In this document: piece after piece, positions 48,025-58,200 of the stretch | How the letters are laid out: every line of letters begins with the position of its first letter | Numbering within the stretch: position 1 is the stretch's first letter | NCBI GenBank assembly: GCA_963971305.1 | Contig: OZ020313.1 | Span: forward strand, 53,144,203 to 53,208,202 | DNA: 64,000 nt | From: Arcuatula senhousia | Lineage: Eukaryota; Mollusca; Bivalvia; Mytilida; Mytilidae | Direction of reading: 5' to 3' | Position numbers and translations under genes: made by a program | The notes under the pieces: generated by a model | What the model saw: only the letters and a program-made list of their open reading frames with translations | What the model was told of the DNA's origin: nothing | Database searches by the model: none

Positions 48025-48171
48025 CTTGACACGGCAAACTCTGATTTCATACTGAGCTTTTAATTACGAACTTACCTTAAATATTACTTCTGCAATGAAT
48101 TATGGGTAAAAAAATTTCCTATATATATAACCTTCTCTTTACAGCTAGCCAGTGTGGTAAGACATTCCGAG
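48025..48171. promoter_or_regulatory. divergent promoter region of ATPase and DNA polymerase
   Basis: 147 bases separate the ATPase start (minus) from the first ATG of the polymerase (plus). CCTATATATATAACC at 48118-48132 is a good TATA box for the polymerase. CTTTACAG at 48137-48144 could also be a splice acceptor for a longer N-terminus. Confidence 0.45.
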
Positions 48172-51100
48172 ATGGAACATAGCTGTTTTACCTGCGGGAT
48201 GAAATTTCCAAGAAAAAGTTTACTTCTAAAACATCAACGAGACTTGGGTCACCATGCAACTCACGAATGTCCACAGTGCAAAAAGAAGTTTGGAAGAAAA
48301 AATAATTTTGAAAGACACATGGATAGACACAATGATCAGTCATTGCATCATTGTAACGAATGTGGAAAAATATTTTCTAGGAAAGATAATTTAGATCAGC
48401 ATACGCACCGCTACCATAACCAGGTTGGAAGAGGATTGAAACGAAAGGGGTCAGAAATCAATAAACCTCAGATGAAAAGGCGATTGGGGAAAAAGGATGC
48501 ACCCGGTCGATTTTATGATCTTTCAGTCGTTACTGAGCATAGCATCCCCAAATTCAAGACGAAATCGACAACATATAAAGTGACATTTAAAGAACTAGAG
48601 GTTAGAGATTTACCGAAAATCTTAAAAACGTTGCAGCTTTTGTTTGATTCGCTGATCAAAGATTTGACTGAATTTATGAAACCAGAGGATCTTGTTCGAA
48701 TGTCCGTTCAGTGTCCAGAGTTGGATTTCCCTATAACCATACCGTTTTTGAAAGTGGCACAATTTACTTCAGAAACGCTTTTGAAAGAAATAGAGCGAGT
48801 TTTACAGTCATATGAAGAGTTTGTACTCGATAGTTCACTAGAAATAGAGATAACACATGTAGACATGCCCATTGGTAAAGGTAAAAAGCATACCTTCGTA
48901 GACCTTGATCGTTACTTATTAGAAAAACAATGCGTGATTCGCATTCAAAATGGAGATGACTTATGCTGTGCTAGAGCCCTAGTAACCGCTAAAGCTAGAT
49001 TAAATAAAACCAGAGACTGGGATGATATACGGAAGGGACGTAAGCTACAAGAACAGATGGCTCGAGTTTTACATTGTCAAGCTAATGTACCTGTCAAAAA
49101 ATGTGGCATCGATGAAGTAAAACTATTTCAAAAAGTCATGGATGACGTACAAATTCATGTCTTATCGAAAGAACATTTTAATAGTATCATATACGAAGGT
49201 CCAGAATCTGACAAGAAGATATATCTGTACTATCATGATGAACATTTCGATGTAATCACTAGTATGCCGGCATTTCTAAATCGTAATTATTACTGCCACT
49301 CATGTCACAAGGGATATCAACACAGGGAGCAACATAAATGTAATAACGTGTGTTCATCATGCCACAAGATACACCAAGGATCTGAAGAAGATTGGATATA
49401 TTGTGTAGATTGTAACCGATATTTTAGAGGTACAAACTGTTACGAATTGCACGCAAAACAAACACACAAAGGAAACTCCACATGTAGTACGTACTACCGA
49501 TGTAAAATATGTACTCAAACAATCAACAGAAAGATGCACAAGAAAGAACATAAATGTGGTGAGACATACTGTAAAACATGTAAAGATTATTTCGATGAGG
49601 AACACCTATGCTACATGCGTCCAGTTATAGACGACACGTGCGACGAGAAAGAAAACGATGAACAATCTTATATCTTTTTCGATTTTGAATGCACACAGCA
49701 AGATATCATTCAATGCAGTTCTGGGTATCAGAAGGAGAAGGACGGATCAAAATGTATAAACTGTCATAAATCAAACTGCGGCGCCTACGAGCATAGACCA
49801 AATTTATGCGTTGCTCAAAAAGTTTGTCTCAGTTGTTATACCGAAGAGATAACTTCTTCTAGCTCATGTGAACATTGCGGTCAAAACGAAATGATCTTTG
49901 ATGGATTGAACGCTGCTGATGACTTTTGCAAGTGGCTATTTTCTGGAAAAAATAATGGTTCTACTACATTATGTCACAATTTTAAAGGCTACGACTCGTT
50001 TCCAATTCTGAAGTATTTGTTCGACAATGGAATCATACCAAAGATCATTCCGAGTGGGGCAAAAAACTTGTCTGTTGAAATACCGGCATGCAACATTCGC
50101 ATGATCGATTCTATCAGCTTTCTACCTGTAGCACTAACAGAGCTTCCCAGGATGTTCGGTTTAACAGAAATCACAAAAGGTTTTTTTCCACATCTTTTCA
50201 ATAGAAGAGAAAACCGAGGCATTGTTATGGCGCATCTTCCAGACATCAACTGTTATAATCCGGACTCAATGACAACGGATCCAACCAGAGCTTGTAATCG
50301 GAAACTATTTCTAGAATGGTATGATACACACAGAAATGATTCATTTGATTTCAACAAAGAACTTTTAAGATATTGTCGCTCAGATGTAGATATCCTTAGA
50401 CGCTGTTGTCTAAAATTCAGAGATTTATTTATGGAAATCACTTCAAATGAAGGAGAAGGAGGCATTGATCCATTTGCTCATTGCATTACAATAGCTTCAG
50501 CATGTAATCTGGTGTTCAGGCGGAAATTTCTAGCACCTGAAACAATAGGAATAATACCTGTTCATGGATATCGGCCTTACGAGAAACATTCCATTAAGGC
50601 ATTAAAATGGATTCAGTATATGTCAAGTACCAAAAGCATACACATTCAACATGCTAGAAACGACGGTGAGAAGAGAATAGGGGAATACCGTGTAGATGGA
50701 TACCATGAATCAGAAAGTGGTGTTAAAACAGTTTTCGAATACCATGGGTGTTTCTGGCATGGCTGCAGCAAATGCTTTTCCCGTGAAACTATGAATCCAG
50801 TTAATCAAATGACGATGTCTGATCTTCATCAACGGACCTTAGAAAAGAAGAATTATCTTGAACGTCAAGGATATGACTACATATCGACATGGGAATGTGA
50901 GTTTGATCTCGATATTTTGAACAACACTGATATCAAAAGTTTCGTTAATAAGGTGAATTATGTTCTACCACTAGAACCACGAGATGCATTCGCCGGAGGA
51001 AGAACAGAGGCATTTAAACTCTTGTACGAAGTAAAAGAAAAAGAAAGTCTTAACTATTATGATGTTACATCCCTATATCCTTATATCAACAAGACGGGAA

Positions 51101-52335
51101 AAGCAGTATTAGGTCATCCAACAGTGATAACAGAAAACTTTGGAAGCATTTTTCATTATGAAGGTTTAGTAAAATGTAAAATCATTCCGCCACGAAAACT
51201 TTACGTCCCCGTTTTACCGGCAAAGATCAACAACAAGCTACTGTTTGCCTTATGCAAGACATGTGCAGAGACAAAACAGCAAAGTGTGTGCTTACATTCA
51301 GCAGAGCACAGAGCAATCACTGGAACTTGGGTTACTGATGAGGTTAAAATGGCACTGCAGAAAGGATATATTCTAGACACAATGTATGAAGTTTGGCACT
51401 TTGACAACATTCAGAAATACGACCCTGAGTCAAAGTCTGGGGGTATATTCACGGACTACATCAACACGTTTTTAAAGATGAAACAAGAAGCAAGTGGATG
51501 GCCTACTTGGATCATAACTGAGGACGATAAACATAAATATATCGAAGACTACTTTGAGAAGGAAGGAATCAAAATGGAATATGATAAAATAGTGAAAAAC
51601 CCAGGACTCCGTTCATTGGCAAAGTTGATGTTAAATAGTTTCTGGGGTAAATTCGGACAACGCTCGAATTTACCACAAATAGAATACGTATCAGACCCTG
51701 CATTGTATTTTGATATCCTGACCAGCGATCAACAAGAAGTTTCTGGTGTCAATTTCGTATCTGATCAAGTTGTAGAGATGAGATGGAAAAACAAAAACGA
51801 TTTCGTTGAAACATCTGGACGAACAAATGTTGTATTGGCTGCGTATACAACCGCTCAAGCAAGGTTAAAACTTTACAGCTATCTTGAAAAGTTGGACCAG
51901 AGAGTTTTATATGCTGATACAGATTCGATAATATTCGTCACATCTGAAGGGGAATGGAAACCTTCTCTAGGTGATTACCTGGGCGATTTAACAGACGAAA
52001 TACCAGGGAATACGATGACACATTTCGTTACGGGTGGGCCGAAGAACTATTGTTATAAACTTCTTAAACCGGATAGCAAAGGCATACAGACTGTATGTAA
52101 AGTCCGTGGGATTACTCTTAATTACAAGAATTCTCTCGATATCAACTTTAACACCATTCTAGAATTGGTTACGTCCGGTAGGGAAGACAAAATTACTGTT
52201 GTGGATGATCATAAGATATCACGTGACCAAAAGAATAGTAGACTAGTGAAAAAAACTGAAAGGAAAGACTATAAAATTGTATTTGATAAAAGAGTTATTA
52301 CTAATGGTATATGTACAATTCCTTATGGATATTAA
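48172..52335 (+). CDS. Polinton protein-primed family B DNA polymerase
   Basis: 1,387 residues from the first ATG (48172); the frame is open further upstream to 48064 but without ATG. Three C2H2 fingers occupy the N-terminus (CFTCGMKFPRKSLLLKH, CPQCKKKFGRKNNFERH, CNECGKIFSRKDNLDQH). A central cysteine-rich region follows (YYCHSCHKGYQHREQHKC and onward). The 3'-5' exonuclease has Exo I FDFEC (D at codon 49681), Exo II NFKGYD (about 49978) and Exo III YCRSDVD (D codon 50383). The polymerase has motif A DVTSLYP (D codon 51061), motif B KLMLNSFWGKFG (from 51622) and motif C YADTDS (D codons 51916 and 51922). All catalytic residues are present. A FWHGCSKC motif lies between exonuclease and polymerase parts, as in other Polintons. 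It copies the element from a protein primer at the repeat ends. AATAAA begins 2 bases after the TAA stop (52337-52342). Confidence 0.95.
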   Translation: MEHSCFTCGMKFPRKSLLLKHQRDLGHHATHECPQCKKKFGRKNNFERHMDRHNDQSLHHCNECGKIFSRKDNLDQHTHRYHNQVGRGLKRKGSEINKPQMKRRLGKKDAPGRFYDLSVVTEHSIPKFKTKSTTYKVTFKELEVRDLPKILKTLQLLFDSLIKDLTEFMKPEDLVRMSVQCPELDFPITIPFLKVAQFTSETLLKEIERVLQSYEEFVLDSSLEIEITHVDMPIGKGKKHTFVDLDRYLLEKQCVIRIQNGDDLCCARALVTAKARLNKTRDWDDIRKGRKLQEQMARVLHCQANVPVKKCGIDEVKLFQKVMDDVQIHVLSKEHFNSIIYEGPESDKKIYLYYHDEHFDVITSMPAFLNRNYYCHSCHKGYQHREQHKCNNVCSSCHKIHQGSEEDWIYCVDCNRYFRGTNCYELHAKQTHKGNSTCSTYYRCKICTQTINRKMHKKEHKCGETYCKTCKDYFDEEHLCYMRPVIDDTCDEKENDEQSYIFFDFECTQQDIIQCSSGYQKEKDGSKCINCHKSNCGAYEHRPNLCVAQKVCLSCYTEEITSSSSCEHCGQNEMIFDGLNAADDFCKWLFSGKNNGSTTLCHNFKGYDSFPILKYLFDNGIIPKIIPSGAKNLSVEIPACNIRMIDSISFLPVALTELPRMFGLTEITKGFFPHLFNRRENRGIVMAHLPDINCYNPDSMTTDPTRACNRKLFLEWYDTHRNDSFDFNKELLRYCRSDVDILRRCCLKFRDLFMEITSNEGEGGIDPFAHCITIASACNLVFRRKFLAPETIGIIPVHGYRPYEKHSIKALKWIQYMSSTKSIHIQHARNDGEKRIGEYRVDGYHESESGVKTVFEYHGCFWHGCSKCFSRETMNPVNQMTMSDLHQRTLEKKNYLERQGYDYISTWECEFDLDILNNTDIKSFVNKVNYVLPLEPRDAFAGGRTEAFKLLYEVKEKESLNYYDVTSLYPYINKTGKAVLGHPTVITENFGSIFHYEGLVKCKIIPPRKLYVPVLPAKINNKLLFALCKTCAETKQQSVCLHSAEHRAITGTWVTDEVKMALQKGYILDTMYEVWHFDNIQKYDPESKSGGIFTDYINTFLKMKQEASGWPTWIITEDDKHKYIEDYFEKEGIKMEYDKIVKNPGLRSLAKLMLNSFWGKFGQRSNLPQIEYVSDPALYFDILTSDQQEVSGVNFVSDQVVEMRWKNKNDFVETSGRTNVVLAAYTTAQARLKLYSYLEKLDQRVLYADTDSIIFVTSEGEWKPSLGDYLGDLTDEIPGNTMTHFVTGGPKNYCYKLLKPDSKGIQTVCKVRGITLNYKNSLDINFNTILELVTSGREDKITVVDDHKISRDQKNSRLVKKTERKDYKIVFDKRVITNGICTIPYGY

Positions 52336-52496
52336 GAATAAAGTATAGTAAAAACATGTTTGTATTATATGCCAATATTTTAATTAATTAGCAAAAATAG
52401 AGACTATTCAGATCGCCAATTATTACTCTTATTATTAAAAAAAAACTCCTTTAAGATATCTTGTAAAAGGCGTAGATCCATTAAAACATGGACTTT

Positions 52497-52705
52497 ATTA
52501 CTGTTGATTAATAAGTTAATTGACGAGGGTATTTATGTACATATTAAGACCACATAATGCCCTAAGGTTAATACATATACATCTGTCTTGTCTACCTGGC
52601 TGTGAATGAAAGGTCTTACTATAGTACGATACGCCATTTGTAAAATCCCTCCACCGAGATCTCCCATAGAGCCCATGCTTAAAATTACGCTCATTGACAA
52701 ACATC
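52497..52705 (+). repeat. degenerate direct copy of the TIR inside the right end
   Basis: ATTAATAAGTTAATTGACGA, then TACATCTGTCTTGTCTA-like, GGTCTTACTATAGTACGATA and GAGATCTCCCATAGAGCCCA follow in the same order and orientation as in the true right TIR (52890-53045) but with many differences and small indels. No such copy is seen at the left end. Confidence 0.8.
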
Positions 52706-52742
52706 CCAATGTTTCATAACCTATATCAAAAGGGGTAGTTAG

Positions 52743-53076
52743 CTGGGAAAACCGTTACGAATTTTCTCTGTCCCGGCCGGGAGCCCTTAGCCGCCGCCGC
52801 CGCCGATGCCCACACGCGGATACCAAGATTTTTACAATTCCGGCCATACACATCCTCAACAACTTCCTGTTTTTTTTATATTTAATTACTGCTGATTAAT
52901 TAGTTAATTAACGAGGGTAATTAAGTGCATATTAAGGCATAAGGTTATTACATCTGTCTTGACCGTGTATTAGAGGTCTTACTATAGTACGATATCCTAT
53001 TCAAAAAAATTGCTCCTGCGAGATCTCCCATAGAGCCCATGTTAAAAAGTGCCCTAGTCTCATAGGGATGACTACT
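52743..53076 (-). repeat. Polinton right terminal inverted repeat
   Basis: Inverse of 43349-43685, with the CCG/GCC triplet run at 52791-52806 and ending AGGGATGACTACT at 53076. The duplication CATACT follows at 53077-53082. Confidence 0.95.
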
Positions 53077-53082
53077 CATACT

Positions 53083-56000
53083 TTTCAGATAATATATCAT
53101 CTAATTGCTTAATACAATTCTTACTAAGCACATTATTTATATCTACATAATAATCCATATTACATTCTTTAAATTTAGACATTACTCTATAGCACCAGTT
53201 TCTTTTTCTATTTACAGCATTGTTATAAGACCAATGAAAAATTTTGTAGTTAACTCTATCTGTAGACATATTAGTACATCTAGCCCAATTTCTAAAAACA
53301 CAATTCCATTGTTTAGCACACGGAGGTTTCCAGCCCATATCACCATTTATCGCATCATTCGGCGTATATTTACCGACTCCCATGAAAAACCTGATAGCTC
53401 TGTGCTGGACAGCATTAATACATGAGAAATTTCGGGTGCCCCAAATTGCTGCACCGTAGCTTATAACTGACCAGACCAGGCTATCATAAAGCTTCGAATA
53501 GGTACTGTGCTGGAAACCTCCGTGGGCCTTATACTTAGCAATAAGTAAACCAAGTGCTCTGCTAGCTGATCTAGCCACAGCCTTTGCCATCTCATTATAA
53601 TCTAAATGTTCTGTCAATAACAAACCAAGATATTTATATTTTGCCACTTTACAAATCTCATAATTATCAAATAAAAAAGTATAGTTAGTTTGACATACAG
53701 AAGGGTTTCTAAAGTGAACAATTTTAGTCTTTTCTAAGTTCAAATTTAACAGTTTATTTTTACACCATACATTCAAAATATTGATAAGAATTTGTAGATC
53801 ATTTTCATTTTCAGCTATCAAAACCATATCATCAGCATATAACAGAATTGCAACCTTTTCACCATCAATATCTATTCCAATACCTGATGATTTTACTTCA
53901 GTAACTAAAGTGTTGATAAAAATATTAAACAATACAGGCGATAGTACGCAACCTTGCTTCAGCCCAGTATTAACAGAAAACCACTGGGTCATATTACCAT
54001 TTAATCTAATTGCACATTCTACATGTGAGTAAATAACTTTAATAGATTTAACAAAATGTCTACTCAGTCCAATCATAGATAGATCTTGAAATAACAAATC
54101 TCTGTTAACAGTATCGTAAGCCTTTTTAAAGTCTACAAAAATGGCAAAAGTTGATAATTTCTTAAGTTTACGTGTTTCAATAATAGATATGAGCGTACTT
54201 AAGTGATCTATAGTGCTTCTACTGTGACGAAAACCATTTTGTTCATCATGAATTATCTCTCTTGTATCTAACCAAGCCACTAGCCTATCATTTAAAATAC
54301 TACAGTACAATTTATACGCACAGGGGGCCAAAGTAATGCCCCTATAAGATAAAGGATCCCTTGGATCAGAGGTTGAACACTTAGGAATGGGTGTAATAAT
54401 ACCTTTACTCCAAACAGATGGTATAATACCTGATGTGTAACATTTGTTAGTATGTAAAACATGTAACAAAATATCATTTCTATACAATTCAAATGGTATT
54501 GAATCTAACCCCGGTGCTTTACCATTTTTAGCTTTAACTAATACATTTACAATTTCATCTAAGCTTATTTCAGCATCTAACATATCATCACAATTGTTAT
54601 TATTAACAAATGAGCTACTAGTGTTTGATAAATTAGGATTAATATCAGTATTTAATAAACATTCAAAAGAGTTTTTCCATTTATCTAAAACCACAACAGT
54701 ATCTGTGCACAGGGATCCATCGTCTTGGACAACTTCCATCGGGATCAGTCTTTGTCTTTCATCACCGACACCAACTTTACCAATCCGTTTCCAGAACTCA
54801 CGGGGGTCCCTATCTTGAAAGGCACAGAGCTCCTCTTGGCTACGATACCAGTACTGACGTTTGGCCTGCTGACACTTCCGATCGAACGACTTTCGCTTGG
54901 AGACATACTGATGGCGTGAAGTCCTCTTATGTTGTTGATCGCATCTATTATACTCCCGTTCCGCGCGGCAAACTTCGTTCCATAGCATTGTTAGCGTTTC
55001 GTTCCACCACGGTTTCTTCATCCTTCGTCGTTTATTACTGAGGCCGTCTCGACACGGATTTTTGCGTTTCGGTAGTTTGTTTTCCATTTCTGTATGAACT
55101 ATTTTAATAAATTCGTTATATTTAATGTCTAGTTCGACCTGGTCGGTTTCACTTGATTCAATGTCGATGATAAATTGGTTTAATTTCGCTACAATATCGG
55201 CATCCGACATCCAATCGTTTGGGATGTTACGCGTATCGAACCTTGTATTGGCATGACATTCGTGATCGTCTGTACCGGTATCACTTTGAGGTTTACTTAT
55301 GTCTGTAAAATAATCTATAAACGATTCAAATGTCCAACACAAAAGTGAGTGATCCGGAATATGCCTCGGGTCGTATTCGCCAACATTGAATACGTTGTCA
55401 GTCAGATTTGTAGCACGAATGACTTTAAAATTATCAAACATCGGTAAATGTTCATACGGTACTATACAGTAGTCGACAACGGACGAACCTCTAGTGGATA
55501 CGAACGTAAAGTCGTTATGCAAAGTTTTCCTTCCATTTAGCATACAGCAATTAATGTTGCTCAGAAACTCGCAAAAAATTTCGCCATAACTGTTTTGCTT
55601 AAAGTCGACGACTTGTCGCTCTGGTAAAAAGTCAACACCTTCGATGAAGTCTGGTATGTCGGCCACACGACTGTTGAAGTCACCGCAGAGGAAGAATGGT
55701 TTTCCATTGGGAATCGTGTATATATCTGATACAATCGAGTCTAAAAATTCGTGTATATTCACAGATCGTGTTGAGTGTTCCGGGGGTAGACACACTACGC
55801 AAACGTAAAAGGACGAATTTTTGTTATCTTTCTCGGTGAATCGGATCCATAGTATTCCGTCTACTTGGTCGTTCACATTTACGGCATTATATTTCAACAG
55901 TACATCATTATGAATCAATAGACCAACGCCGCCGGAGCCTGTTCTAGCACGCACATGTATGTGTTTACGATTGCTCCCGATCCACGTGTATCCCTCAATG

Positions 56001-56140
56001 TCAATAGCTGATTGACCAATGAGATGAGTTTCGGCTAGTCCGATTATATGCAAATTTTGTTTATTTATACAAGAAGCCAGCAACTGGTGTTTGTCGTTGG
56101 ACAAACTCCACCCATTAATGTTCCAAAACCCGCAATTCAA
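53083..56140 (-). CDS. LINE ORF2, N-terminal piece (endonuclease and reverse transcriptase)
   Basis: About 1,019 codons. An AP-type endonuclease comes first (NCGFWNINGW, LAETHL with E37, FLCGDFNSRV, VVDYCIV, IPDHSLLCW); it nicks the target. The reverse transcriptase follows, with FVDFKKAYD near residue 669, GLKQGCVLSPVLF and YADD (768-771). The frame runs into the Polinton TIR and stops after a few codons (53072). Its first codon is TTG, directly after the TAA that ends ORF1 and in the same frame. There is no in-frame ATG before about residue 196, so endonuclease production needs readthrough, reinitiation at a non-AUG codon, or a now-mutated stop. Confidence 0.9.
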
Positions 56141-57289
56141 TTAAAATCTTCCACCACGTGTTTGATGAAAAAATCCTCGGCCCCGCCTACCACTGTCCTT
56201 GTTTCTACGTTGACCTGAGTATTCCCAGTCGCGCTGTTGATGTGTATTCGAGTGAGCACGTTGTTCATCAGCCCGAGACGAATTTACAGTGTTCTCCTTT
56301 CTAACGAATCGGCCGGATTTAATTACAAAATCGTTCTCTTTGCCTAAGGCCTTTAATAGTGTACGATTGTTACTATTATAAATACGTTGGTGCAACGGCA
56401 GATCGCGTTCAATATAAACCCCATTATATTTTACGGAGTCTTTGAGAATTCGTTTTGCTTTCATAATTGACTTTATCTGCTCTAAGTTGTCAACAGAAAA
56501 CACAATAATACCAGGTTTACTGTCAGATTTAGTTGGTTTTCTTTCTACGTTTTTGACACAAATGTTAGGGAGTTTGAGCCCATCTTTCAATAAAGCAGAC
56601 ACCTTACTTTTAAGAATCAAATTGTCATTTTCCTCACGCTTGTCAAAACTAAGGTTCTTTATTATCAAACTGTATTGATTTGAGACTTTGTTTTCAGTTT
56701 GGTTTTCGTTTACTCGTGCGCTTTTCGCCACGACTTCTGCATATGATTTTTCAAGATTAACCACTTTTTCTTTGAATTCATATACCTCGCTAGATAATTG
56801 TTCCTTTAGCTTTCCGACCTCATTTTGCACTCGATCTTGTATAACAGTGTTAAATTTAACCGTCAAACGACGTTCCACATTTCCCTCAATATCGGATATT
56901 CTTTTTTCCAGCCGTTTTGCAATGTTGTTGAAATTCTCTGATAGATTGCCGATCATATCTACAATAGCTTGAAACTTATCTTGGCCAGAAGAGGAAGGCG
57001 TTGAAGAGGGGGGAGACGATCGTTTCACTTTTTTGTAGTCTAACTCGTCTTCTTCATGTTCTGATAATTGTCGTTTTCGTGGTGTAGAAAGAGTTTGTGA
57101 CTTTACTGGTGTTTGTAAGAGCCCTCTGGTTTGTGGTTTATGCATTTCTACTGTGGTCTTTAATGTACTCACATTCAAGATTGATGGCGCCGCCATTACA
57201 CTTTGTACGAAGTCCATAGCCCCAAACTGACTAAGGGGATTATCGTCATAATTATCCATTATACACGGACCTGTTGGTTTGAAAATCAT
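56141..57289 (-). CDS. LINE ORF1 (coiled coil, RRM-like, RGG tail)
   Basis: 382 residues from the ATG at 57289. A basic nuclear-type signal (PRKRQLS...YKKVKRSS, about 70-92) precedes a long coiled coil (about 110-190; KRLEKRISDIEGNVERRL, VGKLKEQLSSEVYEFKEKVV). Then an RRM-like segment (YSLIIKNLSF; GIIVFSVDNLEQIKSIM, about 205-300) and an arginine-glycine tail (GRRGRGFFHQTRGGRF) follow. This is the layout of L1-like ORF1 RNA chaperones that trimerise and coat the element RNA. It ends in TAA at 56141-56143, in frame with ORF2. Confidence 0.85.
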   Translation of the reverse strand: MIFKPTGPCIMDNYDDNPLSQFGAMDFVQSVMAAPSILNVSTLKTTVEMHKPQTRGLLQTPVKSQTLSTPRKRQLSEHEEDELDYKKVKRSSPPSSTPSSSGQDKFQAIVDMIGNLSENFNNIAKRLEKRISDIEGNVERRLTVKFNTVIQDRVQNEVGKLKEQLSSEVYEFKEKVVNLEKSYAEVVAKSARVNENQTENKVSNQYSLIIKNLSFDKREENDNLILKSKVSALLKDGLKLPNICVKNVERKPTKSDSKPGIIVFSVDNLEQIKSIMKAKRILKDSVKYNGVYIERDLPLHQRIYNSNNRTLLKALGKENDFVIKSGRFVRKENTVNSSRADEQRAHSNTHQQRDWEYSGQRRNKDSGRRGRGFFHQTRGGRF

Positions 57290-57400
57290 CGTGACACTTT
57301 ATGTATATAGTTCTTGATCACAAGTACGTTGCAAATTATCAATAAATTTGTAAACTACGCTATTTTTTCACTATCAAAACAAAGCGTCCACCTTTACTAA

Positions 57401-58200
57401 GGGCAGGTAATTTGTGCTTTTTGGAATCATGAGAGCAAGCGATAGCTGTAACCAGTTCAAGGTAATTCGGCAACCAGTATTTCGTGTTTGAGCAGAGTTA
57501 TGTAACTTGATTATGACCGATATAGTTGGATATGAGCACACCCGTCGTGTTGCTAATTTCCAATTCAGTGTGTCAAATCCGGTAAAAGATGACAAAACAA
57601 AATTCTGAGACCATCTGCACTCATTTGAGAGAAAGAGATCCCATATTTGTCTACAAGTGTACAATGTCTACCGTAAAGTTTCTTGTGTGAAGACAGCAAC
57701 CTTGGAGCAACATTATCCTGTGTTAGCAGTTTCCGTCAAACGTGACGCTTTGCAAAGTATAAAGACACGACAATTAAAAAAATCACAATGAAAAACTACC
57801 AGCAGACCTCAACATAACCAGAGGTCGCTGCTCACCGTCTTGGATTAGCCCAAGACTAAAAATATAATACATAAGATTCAAAACCAACCCCTACATTATC
57901 AACGAAAGACCCGTTTCTGGACATAAAACAAAAAAACAGATAGTTGACAGGGACAATCAACAGCTTTGACAAGGATTCCTGCCTTAGGACAGGTACAAGT
58001 GTGTGTCAAATCCGGTAAGGATGACAATACTAAACCCCTATGTTAAAACAACATCTGCCTTAATCTAGAATATAGAAATCTTGTATTTGTTTACAAGCAC
58101 ATGATATCTTCCGTAAAATTCCTTGCGTGACACAACAACCGGGAGCGACGTATCCCAGTTAAGCAATTTGCCTGTCAAACGTGAAGCGTTTTCAAGGAAG
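57401..58200 (-). pseudogene. reverse-transcriptase element relic with a family D repeat
   Basis: Minus-strand frame around 57374-57664 gives FDTLNWKLATRRVCSYP, the same late segment of the RT element seen at 36400. 57750-58000 is a family D copy (CCAGCAGACCTCAACATAAC, TTAGCCCAAGACTAAAAATA). 58000-58190 again resembles the 14000-14100 relic (GTGACACAACAACCGGGAGC). Confidence 0.6.

Larger units (their letters stand above)
43349..53076. mobile_element. Polinton/Maverick, complete ends, three genes
   Basis: A 9,728-bp element bounded by terminal inverted repeats of about 335 bp (43349-43685 and 52743-53076) that begin AGTAGTCATCCCTATGAGAC. A perfect 6-bp duplication CATACT flanks it (43343-43348 and 53077-53082). 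5'-AG ends and 6-bp duplications are the hallmarks of Polintons. It encodes an integrase and an ATPase on the minus strand and a family B DNA polymerase on the plus strand. Typical Polintons are 15-20 kb with major and minor capsid proteins and an adenovirus-like protease. I find none of these, and the 1.6 kb left of the integrase has no frame above about 70 codons. All three genes are intact, so the insertion is young. Confidence 0.95.
42656..57400 (-). mobile_element. two-ORF LINE interrupted by a Polinton
   Basis: Minus-strand non-LTR retrotransposon read from about 57400 (5') to about 42656 (3'). ORF1 is at 57289-56141, ORF2 at 56140-53083 and, beyond the Polinton, 43348-42894. A 3' UTR follows and the 3' end shows two TGAATC units near 42660-42672. 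Both ORFs are open apart from the insertion and one in-frame UAA between them. Removing the Polinton and one copy of the CATACT duplication leaves an ORF2 of 3,513 bases, an exact multiple of three. The 5' and 3' limits are approximate. Domain content (APE endonuclease, RT, terminal zinc knuckle, no RNase H seen) fits the CR1/L2/Jockey group. Confidence 0.85.

Noticed and set aside
47693..48055. Plus-strand glycine-rich frame
   Set aside because: Antisense shadow of the polyproline linker of the ATPase, produced by the GGT repeat.
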